From Rhodococcus sp. PAMC28707 (GTDB taxonomy: Bacteria; Actinomycetota; Actinomycetes; Mycobacteriales; Mycobacteriaceae), in the NCBI RefSeq assembly GCF_004795915.1, contig NZ_CP039253.1, positions 1,984,001 to 2,048,000 on the forward strand: a DNA stretch of 64,000 bases, read 5' to 3'. The translations under genes and the position numbers were made by a program. Numbering within the stretch: the first letter of the stretch is position 1; every line of letters starts with the position of its first letter. Under the pieces are notes generated by a model that did no database searches, was not told the origin of the DNA, and saw only the letters and a list, made by a program, of their open reading frames with translations. This document shows, one piece after another, positions 33,856-42,309 of this stretch.

Positions 33856-35469
33856 TCAGGACACGTCCGTCGCCACTGTCGCCGCCCAGCGGTAGTCCGC
33901 TTTGCCTGCTGGGGTTCGCTTGACCTCCTCGACCAGCACGATCGAACGTGGGATCTTGTAGCCGGCCAGCGTCTTGCGGCAGTGCTCCTGAACATCGTCG
34001 AGGGTGAGTTCGGGTGACTCGGGATAGGTTGCGATCACCGCGGCAACCCGTTGGCCCATGCGCTGGTCAGGTGCGGCGACGACGAGCGCATCGCTGATCG
34101 ACGGGTGCGCGTGGAGGGCAGCCTCGACCTCCTCGGCGAAGACCTTTTCGCCGCCGGTGTTGATGCATTGCGAGCCGCGTCCGAGGAAGACTATCGTGCC
34201 GTCTGCTTCCACCTTGCCCATGTCGCCGAGCACCGACAGTCGCGTGCCATCACTGCGTGTCGGGAACGTCCGGGCGGTCTTCTCCTCGTCTTTGTAGTAG
34301 CCGAGAGGGACGTTGCCGATGCGGGCGATGTAGCCCACTTCCTCGGAGCCGGCAGCAATCTCGTTCAAAGACTCGTCGACGAGGGTCATGCTCGGCGAGG
34401 GTGGCATTCGCAAAGTGCCGACCTCGTCGATGGTGAAGGCGCCGTCGTTCCCAGACTCCGAGGCGCCGAAGTTGTCCCGCAACAGCAGGTCCGGTTTGAC
34501 CGCCAGCATGCGGTCCCGAACGCTGGTGGACCAGATCGCGCCACCCGAAGTGATCGAGAACAGGGAGCTGAGATCGACCTCGCCCTTTCGGCGTTCCATC
34601 TCATCGACCAACGGCAGCCCCATAGCATCGCCGACGATCAGGATCACCTGCACCGAATCTTTCTCGATCGATTCCACGACCTTCCGCGGATCGAAGTCGC
34701 GCCGAAGGACCACGCGAGCGCCGAGGGTGAAAAAGGTGAACAACGAGTACAACGCCGCACCGTGCATCAGGGGCGCTGCGATGAGGAACGAGAGTTCGGG
34801 AAATTGCTTTGCAGCACTGGCGATCTCGGCGAGGTTTTCTCGCGCCCCCTCGCCGTATGGGTTTCCGCCGGAAAGGGGCTTGCGGAAAAAGTCGTCTTGC
34901 CGCCACATGACACCCTTCGGGTATCCAGTGGTCCCTCCCGTATAGAGCAGGTACAGGTCGTCGCCCGTGCGGGAATCGAACTCGGCTGTGGGCGACAATT
35001 CACGAGCGTCGGCGAGTGAAACCACGGAAACTGCGTGCTCGTTCGCGGCGGACAACAGTTCGGCGGCGATCTCGCCGACCACGATTACCGTCCGGATCAT
35101 CGGGCACGCATCCAAGAGGGAAGCAAGGACGCGCTGATGCTCGGAGATTTCGACGACCACCGCGGCCGAATCGGAGTTGACGAAGATGTACTCGAGTTCG
35201 GCGGGCGTGTACCGGTAGTTGACGTTGATCGGGACCGCGCGAATCTTGAGCAATCCCAGGATGGAAGCTACGTGCTCGACGCTGTTCTTGAGGAACAGTG
35301 CGACATGGTTGCCTCGGGAGATGCCGGCTTGCGTGAGCAGCTGGGCGGTCCTGTTGGCCTCCGCGTCCAACTGGGCGTAGCTGAGGTTCTCGCCCTCGTA
35401 GGTCAGTGCAACGCGATCGGGTACGGCATCGGCGACTGTCTCGAAAACGTCGGCAAGGTTGAACTGCAT
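33856..35469 (-). CDS. Acyl-CoA ligase, FadD19/FadD17-like (probable steroid side-chain ligase)
   Basis: A 537-residue adenylate-forming ligase. The P-loop motif is LLYTGGTTGYPKGVMWR (about 169-185), and the C-terminal block ends RTPAGKADYRW with the catalytic Lys; GRGSQCINTGGEKVFAEEVE is the hinge region. Several stretches, such as VPDRVAL near the start and the C-terminal GKPDYRW equivalent, resemble mycobacterial FadD19, which activates the C26 sterol side chain. A perfect KstR-type site lies 54 bases upstream, supporting steroid catabolism. I chose the ATG at 35469, six bases after AAGGA. Confidence 0.85.
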   Translation of the reverse strand: MQFNLADVFETVADAVPDRVALTYEGENLSYAQLDAEANRTAQLLTQAGISRGNHVALFLKNSVEHVASILGLLKIRAVPINVNYRYTPAELEYIFVNSDSAAVVVEISEHQRVLASLLDACPMIRTVIVVGEIAAELLSAANEHAVSVVSLADARELSPTAEFDSRTGDDLYLLYTGGTTGYPKGVMWRQDDFFRKPLSGGNPYGEGARENLAEIASAAKQFPELSFLIAAPLMHGAALYSLFTFFTLGARVVLRRDFDPRKVVESIEKDSVQVILIVGDAMGLPLVDEMERRKGEVDLSSLFSITSGGAIWSTSVRDRMLAVKPDLLLRDNFGASESGNDGAFTIDEVGTLRMPPSPSMTLVDESLNEIAAGSEEVGYIARIGNVPLGYYKDEEKTARTFPTRSDGTRLSVLGDMGKVEADGTIVFLGRGSQCINTGGEKVFAEEVEAALHAHPSISDALVVAAPDQRMGQRVAAVIATYPESPELTLDDVQEHCRKTLAGYKIPRSIVLVEEVKRTPAGKADYRWAATVATDVS

Positions 35470-35522
35470 CGTCATTCCTTTCAAGGGACAGCGCCGCGAT
35501 CTCGAGGCGGGTGACATGAGCT

Positions 35523-35536
35523 TAGAACACGTTCTA
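35523..35536. promoter_or_regulatory. KstR box
   Basis: TAGAACACGTTCTA fits every fixed position of the KstR consensus TnnAACnnGTTnnA, with six-base arms around AC. KstR is the TetR repressor of the sterol side-chain and ring-degradation regulon in Mycobacterium and Rhodococcus. The site lies 54 bases upstream of the FadD19-like gene. The 298 bases between that gene and the DUF2945 gene hold nothing else I can support. Confidence 0.85.
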
Positions 35537-35767
35537 GTTGCTGGAGCAATGCAATCCGATTGGTTCTGTTTCGGTCGCGACCAGCGAACCACCAGAGCGA
35601 CACATCGGCGTCGCCCCCGAGGATATCGATCGAACTCATATCACCTGCGTCGATGGACCGCGAGATGGTTCCTCGCTCAACAAGGAGAAAAGGATGAGAG
35701 ACCACAGGAGGGCGAGCGGGGGGTCGCCTGCACAACATCACGCCACGTGAGGTGAAACTACAGAGAA

Positions 35768-35977
35768 TCAGATCTTCGTCAACGCGCTGCCCTTGTGCAT
35801 CGCCATGTGGTCGGTCTTGTCGCTCTTGATTTCGTACTGGGGCTCGTCCGGGCTGCAGCGGCGGGTATGCCCCTTGTAGTCGGCGTCTTCGGTGTGGACT
35901 CGCGTGATCGTGCCTTGTACGTGTCCGGCTTCGGAGTTCCAACGCACGTGGTCGCCTACTGAGAATTTGGTTGCCAT
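35768..35977 (-). CDS. DUF2945 (hypervirulence-associated TUDOR-like) small protein
   Basis: A 69-residue single-domain protein: FSVGDHVRWNSEAGHVQGTITRV, then a region ending PQYEIKSDKTDHMAMHKGSALTKI. This is the whole DUF2945 domain, a small beta barrel of unknown function found widely in soil bacteria and fungi. I chose the ATG at 35977, which follows GGGGAAGAAG; the longer frame adds 22 unrelated residues. It is possibly a stress protein given the adjacent Hsp20 remnant on the same strand. Confidence 0.82.
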   Translation of the reverse strand: MATKFSVGDHVRWNSEAGHVQGTITRVHTEDADYKGHTRRCSPDEPQYEIKSDKTDHMAMHKGSALTKI

Positions 35978-36087
35978 AACTTCTTCCCCTGCCGACTGGG
36001 GGTACGCAACGGCATGGTCGAGCGACCATGCCGTTGCGCGCACCCCTCGATTTCGCTGACTGCCTCGAAGTTACGCGGCCAGCCGAG

Positions 36088-36411
36088 TCATGCAACAGCC
36101 ATCGGATCTCGGCTTGTCGTGCGGGGATATTCGTCGTCGTCGAATGGCTCGTCTCGATGTTGTTCGATCACATCGGTCGGCAAGATATTTTCGACGTCGA
36201 TTCCCTCACCCAGTGAAACCTGACGGCGGAACGTACCGGCAAAGTGTTCGGAGGAAATCCCCTGCACTCCATTAGCTTCCGGTGCAGTTCGATGCGCGGT
36301 GAGAGTCAGTGTCACGCGGTCCACATCGACGTCGATCGAGCCCGGATCGACACCGGTCAGGTCAACACTCAGAATGTAGCGATCGTCGACCTTGTACAGG
36401 TCCATCGGCAT
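36088..36411 (-). pseudogene. Decayed small heat-shock protein (Hsp20/alpha-crystallin) gene
   Basis: Translation gives MPMDLYKVDDRYILSVDLTG, then VDPGSIDVDVDRVTLTLTA and HFAGTFRRQVSLGEGIDVE, an unmistakable first two-thirds of an Hsp20 domain. After ENILPT the expected GVLTLTIPVAEKAKPRKI is missing and the frame runs into DEPFDDDEYPRTTS; another frame there holds NIPARQAEI, which looks like the lost C-terminus. The N-terminal 30 residues are also absent, since an in-frame stop lies upstream of a GRVPRF segment. Both chaperone assembly ends are therefore gone. Confidence 0.65.
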
Positions 36412-36777
36412 GAACCGTGGAACACGGCCCGAGCCACTCGGCCAATTCGACGAGGGTGAAGCCCGGTTCGGCCGACATCAGGTCGGGCAGCGGCCGTGGG
36501 ATACCGCTGCACGTCATCGTCACTCCCCACCCCTGCGATGACGTGCGTAAACAACGCAGGAGGCTCTCTTGCCATGCATGTCACCCTCGAATCCGCCGGA
36601 TCGAATCTGTAGCAGCGAGAAGGACCTGATGAGGTGGTGTCCTACGCGCTAAGGGCGTAGGTTGGACTCATATCGCTCAAGCCGTCAGCCGTATTGACCG
36701 TGCAGATAACGCAGTCAATCAGTAGCTCGAATCCGCTGCGGCACTTCCCGATTAGCTGATGCAGCGGAGGGTCGTTG
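36412..36777. other. Gene-poor interval with a small hairpin
   Basis: No convincing gene. The left part continues the decayed Hsp20 sequence upstream of its frame. A hairpin CCTACGC-N7-GCGTAGG spans 36641-36661. The right end holds the GGAGG ribosome site of the small gene starting at 36778. Confidence 0.4.
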
Positions 36778-36966
36778 ATGGAACCGATCGTGTGGCCGAG
36801 AACAGATTCGATGGACGACTGGTGGAAGGGCGTGATGGCTCACCAGGACGTCGGGCATGCTCCCACTCGCAGCTATCCCCCGGACCCGGACATCGACGAC
36901 ACTCGCCCTCCCCCGCGGGCGCACCCGATGGCAAGCACCCACGCTAAGCCTCGTCGAGCAAGTTGA
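36778..36966 (+). CDS. Small Asp/Pro/Trp-rich protein, unknown
   Basis: A 62-codon frame with a textbook GGAGG seven bases before its ATG and a strong G/C third-position bias, so I believe it is translated. The product starts MEPIVWPRTDSMDDWWKGVM and continues with GHAPTRSYPPDPDIDDTRPPP, ending in a basic KPRRAS tail. There is no membrane segment or Cys. I know no family for it. It is 54 bases upstream of the UvrA-like gene on the same strand and could share its transcript. Confidence 0.45.
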   Translation: MEPIVWPRTDSMDDWWKGVMAHQDVGHAPTRSYPPDPDIDDTRPPPRAHPMASTHAKPRRAS

Positions 36967-37020
36967 CCGCGTAAAGAATGAATCCTTCCGACCCGAGCCA
37001 CCCGCACTAGTGTCGGAAGG

Positions 37021-39486
37021 ATGACGGGCACATCGTGGGACGAGTATGTGCGCGTTCGCGGCGCCACCGAGCACAATCTGGCAGCAGTAGATGTCGATAT
37101 CCCTCGCAACGCGTTCGTCGCATTCACGGGCGTGTCGGGATCAGGCAAGTCTTCGCTGGCGTTCAGCACCTTGTATGCCGAAGCTCAACGACGCTACTTC
37201 GAGTCGGTGGCCCCGTACGCCCGTCGGCTCCTGCAACAAGTAGGCGCACCGCACGTTGCTTCCATCACCGGACTCCCTCCAGCCGTGGCGCTGCAGCAAC
37301 GCCGGGGCGCGCCCAGTTCACGCTCCAGTGTCGGCACCATCACAACCTTGTCCAACCTGCTGCGGATGCTCTATTCCCGCGCCGGTACCTACCCGGACGG
37401 GGCGTCACGTCTCGAGGCGGAATCGTTCTCCCCCAACACCGTCGCCGGTGCGTGCCCGCGTTGCGGCGGGCTCGGCGTCTTCCACGACGTGACAACTGAA
37501 TTACTGGTTCCCGACCCGTCGCTGAGCATCCGAGAGGGAGCGATCGCGGCCTGGCCCGGCGCCTGGCAGGGTGCGAACTTACGTAGCATCGTCAGCGGCC
37601 TGGGTATCGATATCGATGCGCCGTGGCGAACGCTCCACGCGAAGGACCGCACGTGGCTCCTCTACACCGACGAGCAACCGAAGGTGTTCATCGAACCCCA
37701 GGCCGACCGCGTCGACCACAGTTACGAAGGCAAGTTCTGGAGCGCTCGCCGCCACGTCATGCATGTCCTGTCGGACTCCACGAGCGAGCGGATGCGCGAA
37801 CGCGCGCTGCGATTCACCGAGAGTGTCCGCTGCCCACAGTGCTCGGGCAGCGGGCTGCGGACCGACGCATTGGCGGTCACCGTCGCCGGATACTCGATAG
37901 CCGAGATCAACGCACTCTCCCTGACCGAGGTTGCCGCAGTGTTGCGGCCCATCGCCGAACAGTCCGAGATGGCAGCCGCAACCCCGACGGCTTCCTCCGG
38001 TGAGGCCACGGAAGTGGCGGTACGCATCACTGCCGACCTGCTCGCCAGGATCGAGGTGCTGCTCGGACTGGGTCTGGGGTACCTGGCGTTGGGGCGCAGC
38101 TCGACGACGCTGTCCCCCGGCGAGGCTCAGCGCCTGCGGATCGCCACCCAGCTCCGTTCCGGGCTTTTCGGTGTGGTGTACGTCCTGGACGAACCCTCTG
38201 CCGGCCTGCATCCGGCCGATGCCGAACCGCTGCTCGACGTCCTGGATCGGCTGAAGGAATCCGGCAACTCTCTGTTCGTCGTCGAGCACGATATGGACGT
38301 GGTCCGACGGGCCGACTGGGTGGTCGATATCGGACCCGCTGCAGGCGAAGGCGGTGGCCGGGTGCTGTACAGCGGCCCGGTGGCCGGGCTCGAGCAGATC
38401 GAGGAGTCGGTTACCGGGCGCCACCTGTTCGGACGCGCGGAGTCCCTGCATCGTGTGGCGCGACCGCCCCACGGCTGGCTTACTCTGACCGGCGTAACCC
38501 GTCATAACCTGCACGGGTTGTCCGTGCAATTCCCCTTGACGGTGCTGACCGCGGTGACGGGTGTGTCGGGCTCTGGGAAGTCGACACTCGTCACCCAAGT
38601 CTTGTTCGAGGTGGCGCGTCATCGACTCGATACTGCGGCAGATGAGGACGTCGACGCGCAGATCGAGATCGACGTGGCCGACGTCGACGGATTCGAGGAG
38701 TTCAACCGGTTGGTCCGGGTGGATCAGCGCCCCATCGGCCGCACACCCCGCTCGACACTGGCCACCTACGTCGGAATGTTCGACATCGTGCGCAAACTGT
38801 TCGCCGACACCGACGAGGCCAAGGCCCGCGGCTGGGCGCCCGGCCGGTTCTCCTTCAACGTCCCCGAAGGACGCTGCCCGACGTGTCAGGGTGACGGTTT
38901 CGTCGAGGTGGAGCTCCTCTTCCTTCCCGGCACCTACGGCCCCTGCCCCACCTGCCACGGCGCCCGCTACGCCCCCGAAACTCTCGAAGTCACCTGGCGC
39001 GACAAAACCATCGCCGACGTGCTGGCGATGTCGGTGAACGAAGCGGCCGGGTTCTTCGCCGACATCACCGGCGTTTCCCGCAGCCTCGAGACGCTACTCG
39101 ATATCGGGCTCGGCTACCTGCGGCTCGGCCAGCCTGCGACCGAGCTCAGCGGCGGCGAAGCACAGCGCATCAAGATCGCCAACGAATTGCAGCGCACCCG
39201 ACGCGGCAACGCCCTGTACCTACTGGATGAACCCACCGCCGGGCTGCATCCCGCTGACGTCGCCCTGCTCATGCGTCAGCTCCACCGCCTGGTCGACACG
39301 GGCAATACCGTCGTGATGGTGGAACACGATCTGGACGCCATAGCCTCCGCAGACTGGGTCATCGATCTCGGACCCGGCGGTGGCGACAAGGGCGGCACCG
39401 TGGTCGCCACGGGGACACCCACCGAGGTGGCCGCGTCGGCGGACAGCATCACGGGACCTTACTTGGCTCGGCGACTGCAATCCTGA
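37021..39486 (+). CDS. UvrA-like ABC ATPase (short UvrA paralogue)
   Basis: An 821-residue UvrA homologue, about 130 residues shorter than housekeeping UvrA. It has two ATPase modules: Walker A GVSGSGKSSLAF (about 38) and GVSGSGKSTLVT (about 515), with signatures LSPGEAQRLRIA and LSGGEAQRIKIA. Zinc-finger Cys pairs are present (CPRCGGLG, CPQCSGSG, and CPTCQGDG with CPTCHGARY). The missing length falls in the region that recruits UvrB in the standard protein. Such paralogues have been linked to resistance to DNA-binding drugs or to auxiliary repair. It seems to be its own transcription unit, perhaps with the preceding small gene. Confidence 0.9.
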   Translation: MTGTSWDEYVRVRGATEHNLAAVDVDIPRNAFVAFTGVSGSGKSSLAFSTLYAEAQRRYFESVAPYARRLLQQVGAPHVASITGLPPAVALQQRRGAPSSRSSVGTITTLSNLLRMLYSRAGTYPDGASRLEAESFSPNTVAGACPRCGGLGVFHDVTTELLVPDPSLSIREGAIAAWPGAWQGANLRSIVSGLGIDIDAPWRTLHAKDRTWLLYTDEQPKVFIEPQADRVDHSYEGKFWSARRHVMHVLSDSTSERMRERALRFTESVRCPQCSGSGLRTDALAVTVAGYSIAEINALSLTEVAAVLRPIAEQSEMAAATPTASSGEATEVAVRITADLLARIEVLLGLGLGYLALGRSSTTLSPGEAQRLRIATQLRSGLFGVVYVLDEPSAGLHPADAEPLLDVLDRLKESGNSLFVVEHDMDVVRRADWVVDIGPAAGEGGGRVLYSGPVAGLEQIEESVTGRHLFGRAESLHRVARPPHGWLTLTGVTRHNLHGLSVQFPLTVLTAVTGVSGSGKSTLVTQVLFEVARHRLDTAADEDVDAQIEIDVADVDGFEEFNRLVRVDQRPIGRTPRSTLATYVGMFDIVRKLFADTDEAKARGWAPGRFSFNVPEGRCPTCQGDGFVEVELLFLPGTYGPCPTCHGARYAPETLEVTWRDKTIADVLAMSVNEAAGFFADITGVSRSLETLLDIGLGYLRLGQPATELSGGEAQRIKIANELQRTRRGNALYLLDEPTAGLHPADVALLMRQLHRLVDTGNTVVMVEHDLDAIASADWVIDLGPGGGDKGGTVVATGTPTEVAASADSITGPYLARRLQS

Positions 39487-39556
39487 TCGGAATCAGTCGC
39501 GCAGTAACAGGTTTGGACCCATCCGAAAAGGTGCTCAGTGGGTTCCGGAGCCTCCG

Positions 39557-39706
39557 ATGACCGTGCGCCTCGGCGCCCAGAGCGACATCTGCGCCCACAC
39601 CGGCCCGATGCCGGGAAATCCGACGTACGAGTGCGATCCCGATCTGACGATTCTCGCCGTCGAGGCTCGGACGGACGACAGCCTGTTCACGCGCTCAGGC
39701 CGCTGA
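39557..39706 (+). CDS. Possible 49-residue small protein
   Basis: A short frame, MTVRLGAQSDICAHTGPMPG and so on to SLFTRSGR, with nearly all codons ending in G or C and GGAG about seven bases before the ATG. It contains two Cys and no membrane segment. No family is recognised; it might equally be the tail of a lost gene. The rest of the 380-base gap between the UvrA-like and acyl-CoA dehydrogenase genes holds only an operator (39820-39840). Confidence 0.3.
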   Translation: MTVRLGAQSDICAHTGPMPGNPTYECDPDLTILAVEARTDDSLFTRSGR

Positions 39707-39819
39707 CTCGACGAGCGAGTCGAGGACGATGCCCCCATATCCGCGAGACCGACCCGTCGAACGGGATGTCTCAACCGATTGCGACACCACCTTGACATCG
39801 CACTTCAACACGAGCAAAG

Positions 39820-39840
39820 TTGTTGGCATAGTGCCAACAA
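39820..39840. promoter_or_regulatory. TetR-type operator before the beta-oxidation operon
   Basis: Perfect inverted repeat TTGTTGGCA-TAG-TGCCAACAA, ending 26 bases before the acyl-CoA dehydrogenase start. Its core TTGGCA-N3-TGCCAA recurs, with one change, before the acyl-CoA ligase at 45207-45221. The two sites flank a TetR gene and probably form its regulon. Confidence 0.8.
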
Positions 39841-39866
39841 GCTAGTTTGCCGACCAAGGGATGCCC

Positions 39867-41027
39867 ATGACTGCACTCGCAGACAGCACCAGCCGTGAAC
39901 TCGCCACCGAACTCGATGACGTGCGACAACTCGCTCGAGGATTTTTCGAGAAAGAGGTCGTACCGCACCGAGAGGAATTTGCTGCCGCCGGCCGCCCGAG
40001 CCGCGAGGTGTACAGCGAGGCGGGACGGCTGGGCTTGCTCGGCATGTCGATACCGGAGACCTACGGCGGCGGAGGCGGCGACTTCCGTCACGAGGCGGTT
40101 CTGTTCGAGGAACAGGTTCGCGCCGGCGACTCATCTATGCAACTGGGAGTTCACACCGGCATTGTCCCGCACTACATCCTCGCCTATGCATCCGAAGAGA
40201 ATCGGGCGCAGTGGTTGCCGAAGCTCTGCTCCGGTGACTGGATCGGCGCGATCGCGATGACCGAACCGGGAACCGGTTCCGACCTCCAAGGAATCGCTAC
40301 CCGTGCAGTGCGCGACGGCGACGACTACGTGGTAACCGGTGCCAAAACATTCATCTCCAATGGAGCTCACTGCGATCTGCTCATCATCGCTGCGAAAACA
40401 GATCCGACAGCCGGCGCACGAGGATTGTCTTTGCTCGTTGCCGAGGTATCCGACGACACCCCCGGCTTCCACCGCGGACGAATTCTGAACAAGATCGGGA
40501 CGAAAGGCCAGGACACCACCGAACTGTCGTTCGACGGCCTGCGAATTCCTGCGGCAAATCTATTGGGGGACGCGGAGGGCAAAGGGTTCGCCCAGCTCAT
40601 GCAGCAACTCCCCCAAGAGCGACTGATCTGCGGAATAGCCGCGGCCGCGATGATCGAGGCCGCAGTACAGCAGACAGTGGAGTACACCAAGTCACGCAAT
40701 GCGTTCGGTAAAACCCTGTTCGACCTTCAGAACACCAAATTCGAGCTCGCGGAATGCGCCACCATCGGGCGGGTCGTGCGTACCTTCGTCGATGACGCCG
40801 TCACCAAACACGTTGCCGCAGAGCTCGACGTCACCACTGCTGCCATGGTCAAGTACTGGACCACGGATCGGCAGTTCGAGGTGGTCGACAGGTGCCTGCA
40901 ACTCTTCGGAGGCTACGGCTACATGGAGGAGTACCCCATCGCGCGCATGTTCGTCGACGGCCGCATCGCCCGAATCTACGCCGGTGCCAACGAGGTCATG
41001 AAAGACCTCATTTCCCGTTCGCTCTGA
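39867..41027 (+). CDS. Acyl-CoA dehydrogenase
   Basis: A 386-residue acyl-CoA dehydrogenase closely related to the one at 20088-21230. It has AIAMTEPGTGSDLQGIATRAV, KTFISNGAHCDLL, LQLFGGYGYMEEYPIARMF and IYAGANEVMKDLISRSL, where the Glu of NEVMK is the presumed catalytic base. Two ATGs are in frame; the second (39867) has AAGGG six bases upstream, so I prefer it to 39861. It is the first gene after the palindromic operator and heads a dehydrogenase-thiolase-hydratase/dehydrogenase-TetR run. Confidence 0.94.
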   Translation: MTALADSTSRELATELDDVRQLARGFFEKEVVPHREEFAAAGRPSREVYSEAGRLGLLGMSIPETYGGGGGDFRHEAVLFEEQVRAGDSSMQLGVHTGIVPHYILAYASEENRAQWLPKLCSGDWIGAIAMTEPGTGSDLQGIATRAVRDGDDYVVTGAKTFISNGAHCDLLIIAAKTDPTAGARGLSLLVAEVSDDTPGFHRGRILNKIGTKGQDTTELSFDGLRIPAANLLGDAEGKGFAQLMQQLPQERLICGIAAAAMIEAAVQQTVEYTKSRNAFGKTLFDLQNTKFELAECATIGRVVRTFVDDAVTKHVAAELDVTTAAMVKYWTTDRQFEVVDRCLQLFGGYGYMEEYPIARMFVDGRIARIYAGANEVMKDLISRSL

Positions 41028-41051
41028 TTCCAAAAGAAAGGTACCGCCCTC

Positions 41052-42260
41052 ATGGAGGCGTTCCTGTACGACGCAGTCCGAAGTCCGCGTGGCCGCGGCA
41101 AAAGTTCCGGTTCGATGCATACCATAAAACCGGTCGACTTAGCCGCGAACACATTGTCTGCCTTGCTCTCTCGTCATTCTCAGCTCGATCCAGCGCTGAT
41201 CGACGACATCGTTCTCGGTGTCGTCACCCCGATCGGCGATCAGGGCTGCGACATCGCCCGGACCGTCGCCATGGTCGCCGGCCTCCCTGACAGCGTCGCG
41301 GGAGTCCAGTTGAACCGATTCTGCGGATCCGGACTCGAAGCTGTGAACACCGCTGCACAACGTGTCCGGTCCGGATGGGACCAACTCATCGTCGCCGGCG
41401 GAGTCGAATCGATGTCCCGTGTGCCGTTGGGTGCCGATGGCGGCGCATGGCCATGCGACCCCCTGACCAGCTACGGAAGCTATTTCGTACCCCAGGGAGT
41501 CAGCGCCGACCTCATCGCGACGATCGAGGGGTTCGATCGCGATGAGGTCGACGCCTACTCGGTCCGAAGCCAGCAGCGGGCGGCACACGCCTGGTCAATG
41601 GGCCACTTCGAGAAATCAGTGATCCCGGTGTTCGACTCGAATGGTCAGCTGATGCTCGATCACGACGAACTCATGCGGCCCGAGACCACGACGGCCAGCC
41701 TGGGTGCGTTGAAGCCGGCATTCGCGAAGATCGGTGAACTTGCGGGCTTCGACGCGGTCGCTATGCAGAAGTACACCGAAGTCGAGCGCATCGACCACGT
41801 ACATCACGCCGGTAACTCCTCGGGCATTGTCGACGGTGCCGCAATGGTCCTCGTCGGTTCCGAAGAGGCAGGCCGCGCAGGAGGATTGACTCCTCGCGGT
41901 CGAGTGGTTGCCGGTGCAGTTGCTGGGTCCGATCCGACACTCATGCTCACCGGGCCGGTCCCAGCGACCCATAAGGCACTGGCGGCCGCCGGCCTCACCC
42001 TCGATGACATTGCGGTGTTCGAGGTGAACGAAGCGTTCGCTTCAGTGGTACTCAATTACGCGAAAAAGCTCGATATCGATCACGACCGCATCAACGTCAA
42101 CGGCGGAGCGATCGCCATGGGACATCCGTTGGGGGCGACCGGTGCAATGCTCACCGGCATAGCACTCGACGAACTCGAACGCCGCAGTGAAAGGTACGCG
42201 CTGGTGACATTGTGCATCGGCGCCGGAATGGGCGTCGCCACCATCATCGAACGACTTTAG
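41052..42260 (+). CDS. Acetyl-CoA C-acyltransferase (thiolase)
   Basis: A 402-residue thiolase with all catalytic residues: the nucleophile in [16 protein letters not shown] (about residue 94), the His of [17 protein letters not shown], and the second Cys in LCIGAGMG. It cleaves 3-oxoacyl-CoA with CoA, the last step of beta-oxidation. It starts 24 bases after the acyl-CoA dehydrogenase. In contrast to the thiolase-like protein at 16480-18003, this copy is catalytically complete. Confidence 0.94.
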   Translation: MEAFLYDAVRSPRGRGKSSGSMHTIKPVDLAANTLSALLSRHSQLDPALIDDIVLGVVTPIGDQGCDIARTVAMVAGLPDSVAGVQLNRFCGSGLEAVNTAAQRVRSGWDQLIVAGGVESMSRVPLGADGGAWPCDPLTSYGSYFVPQGVSADLIATIEGFDRDEVDAYSVRSQQRAAHAWSMGHFEKSVIPVFDSNGQLMLDHDELMRPETTTASLGALKPAFAKIGELAGFDAVAMQKYTEVERIDHVHHAGNSSGIVDGAAMVLVGSEEAGRAGGLTPRGRVVAGAVAGSDPTLMLTGPVPATHKALAAAGLTLDDIAVFEVNEAFASVVLNYAKKLDIDHDRINVNGGAIAMGHPLGATGAMLTGIALDELERRSERYALVTLCIGAGMGVATIIERL

Positions 42261-42309
42261 AGCTCGCCACCTTTCGATCAACCACCATTACAATGCCCGA
42301 AGGACTTCA

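Noticed and set aside
34051-35019. A 322-codon frame antisense to the FadD19-like gene
   Set aside because: Mirror of the ligase frame with no homology.
35694-35750. An 18-codon frame after AAGGAG, starting MRDHRRASGG
   Set aside because: A good ribosome site but too short, poorly biased, and no gene follows for it to act as a leader peptide.
37579-38958. A 459-codon frame antisense to the UvrA-like gene
   Set aside because: A shadow of strong G/C third-position bias; the sense strand carries full ABC motifs.
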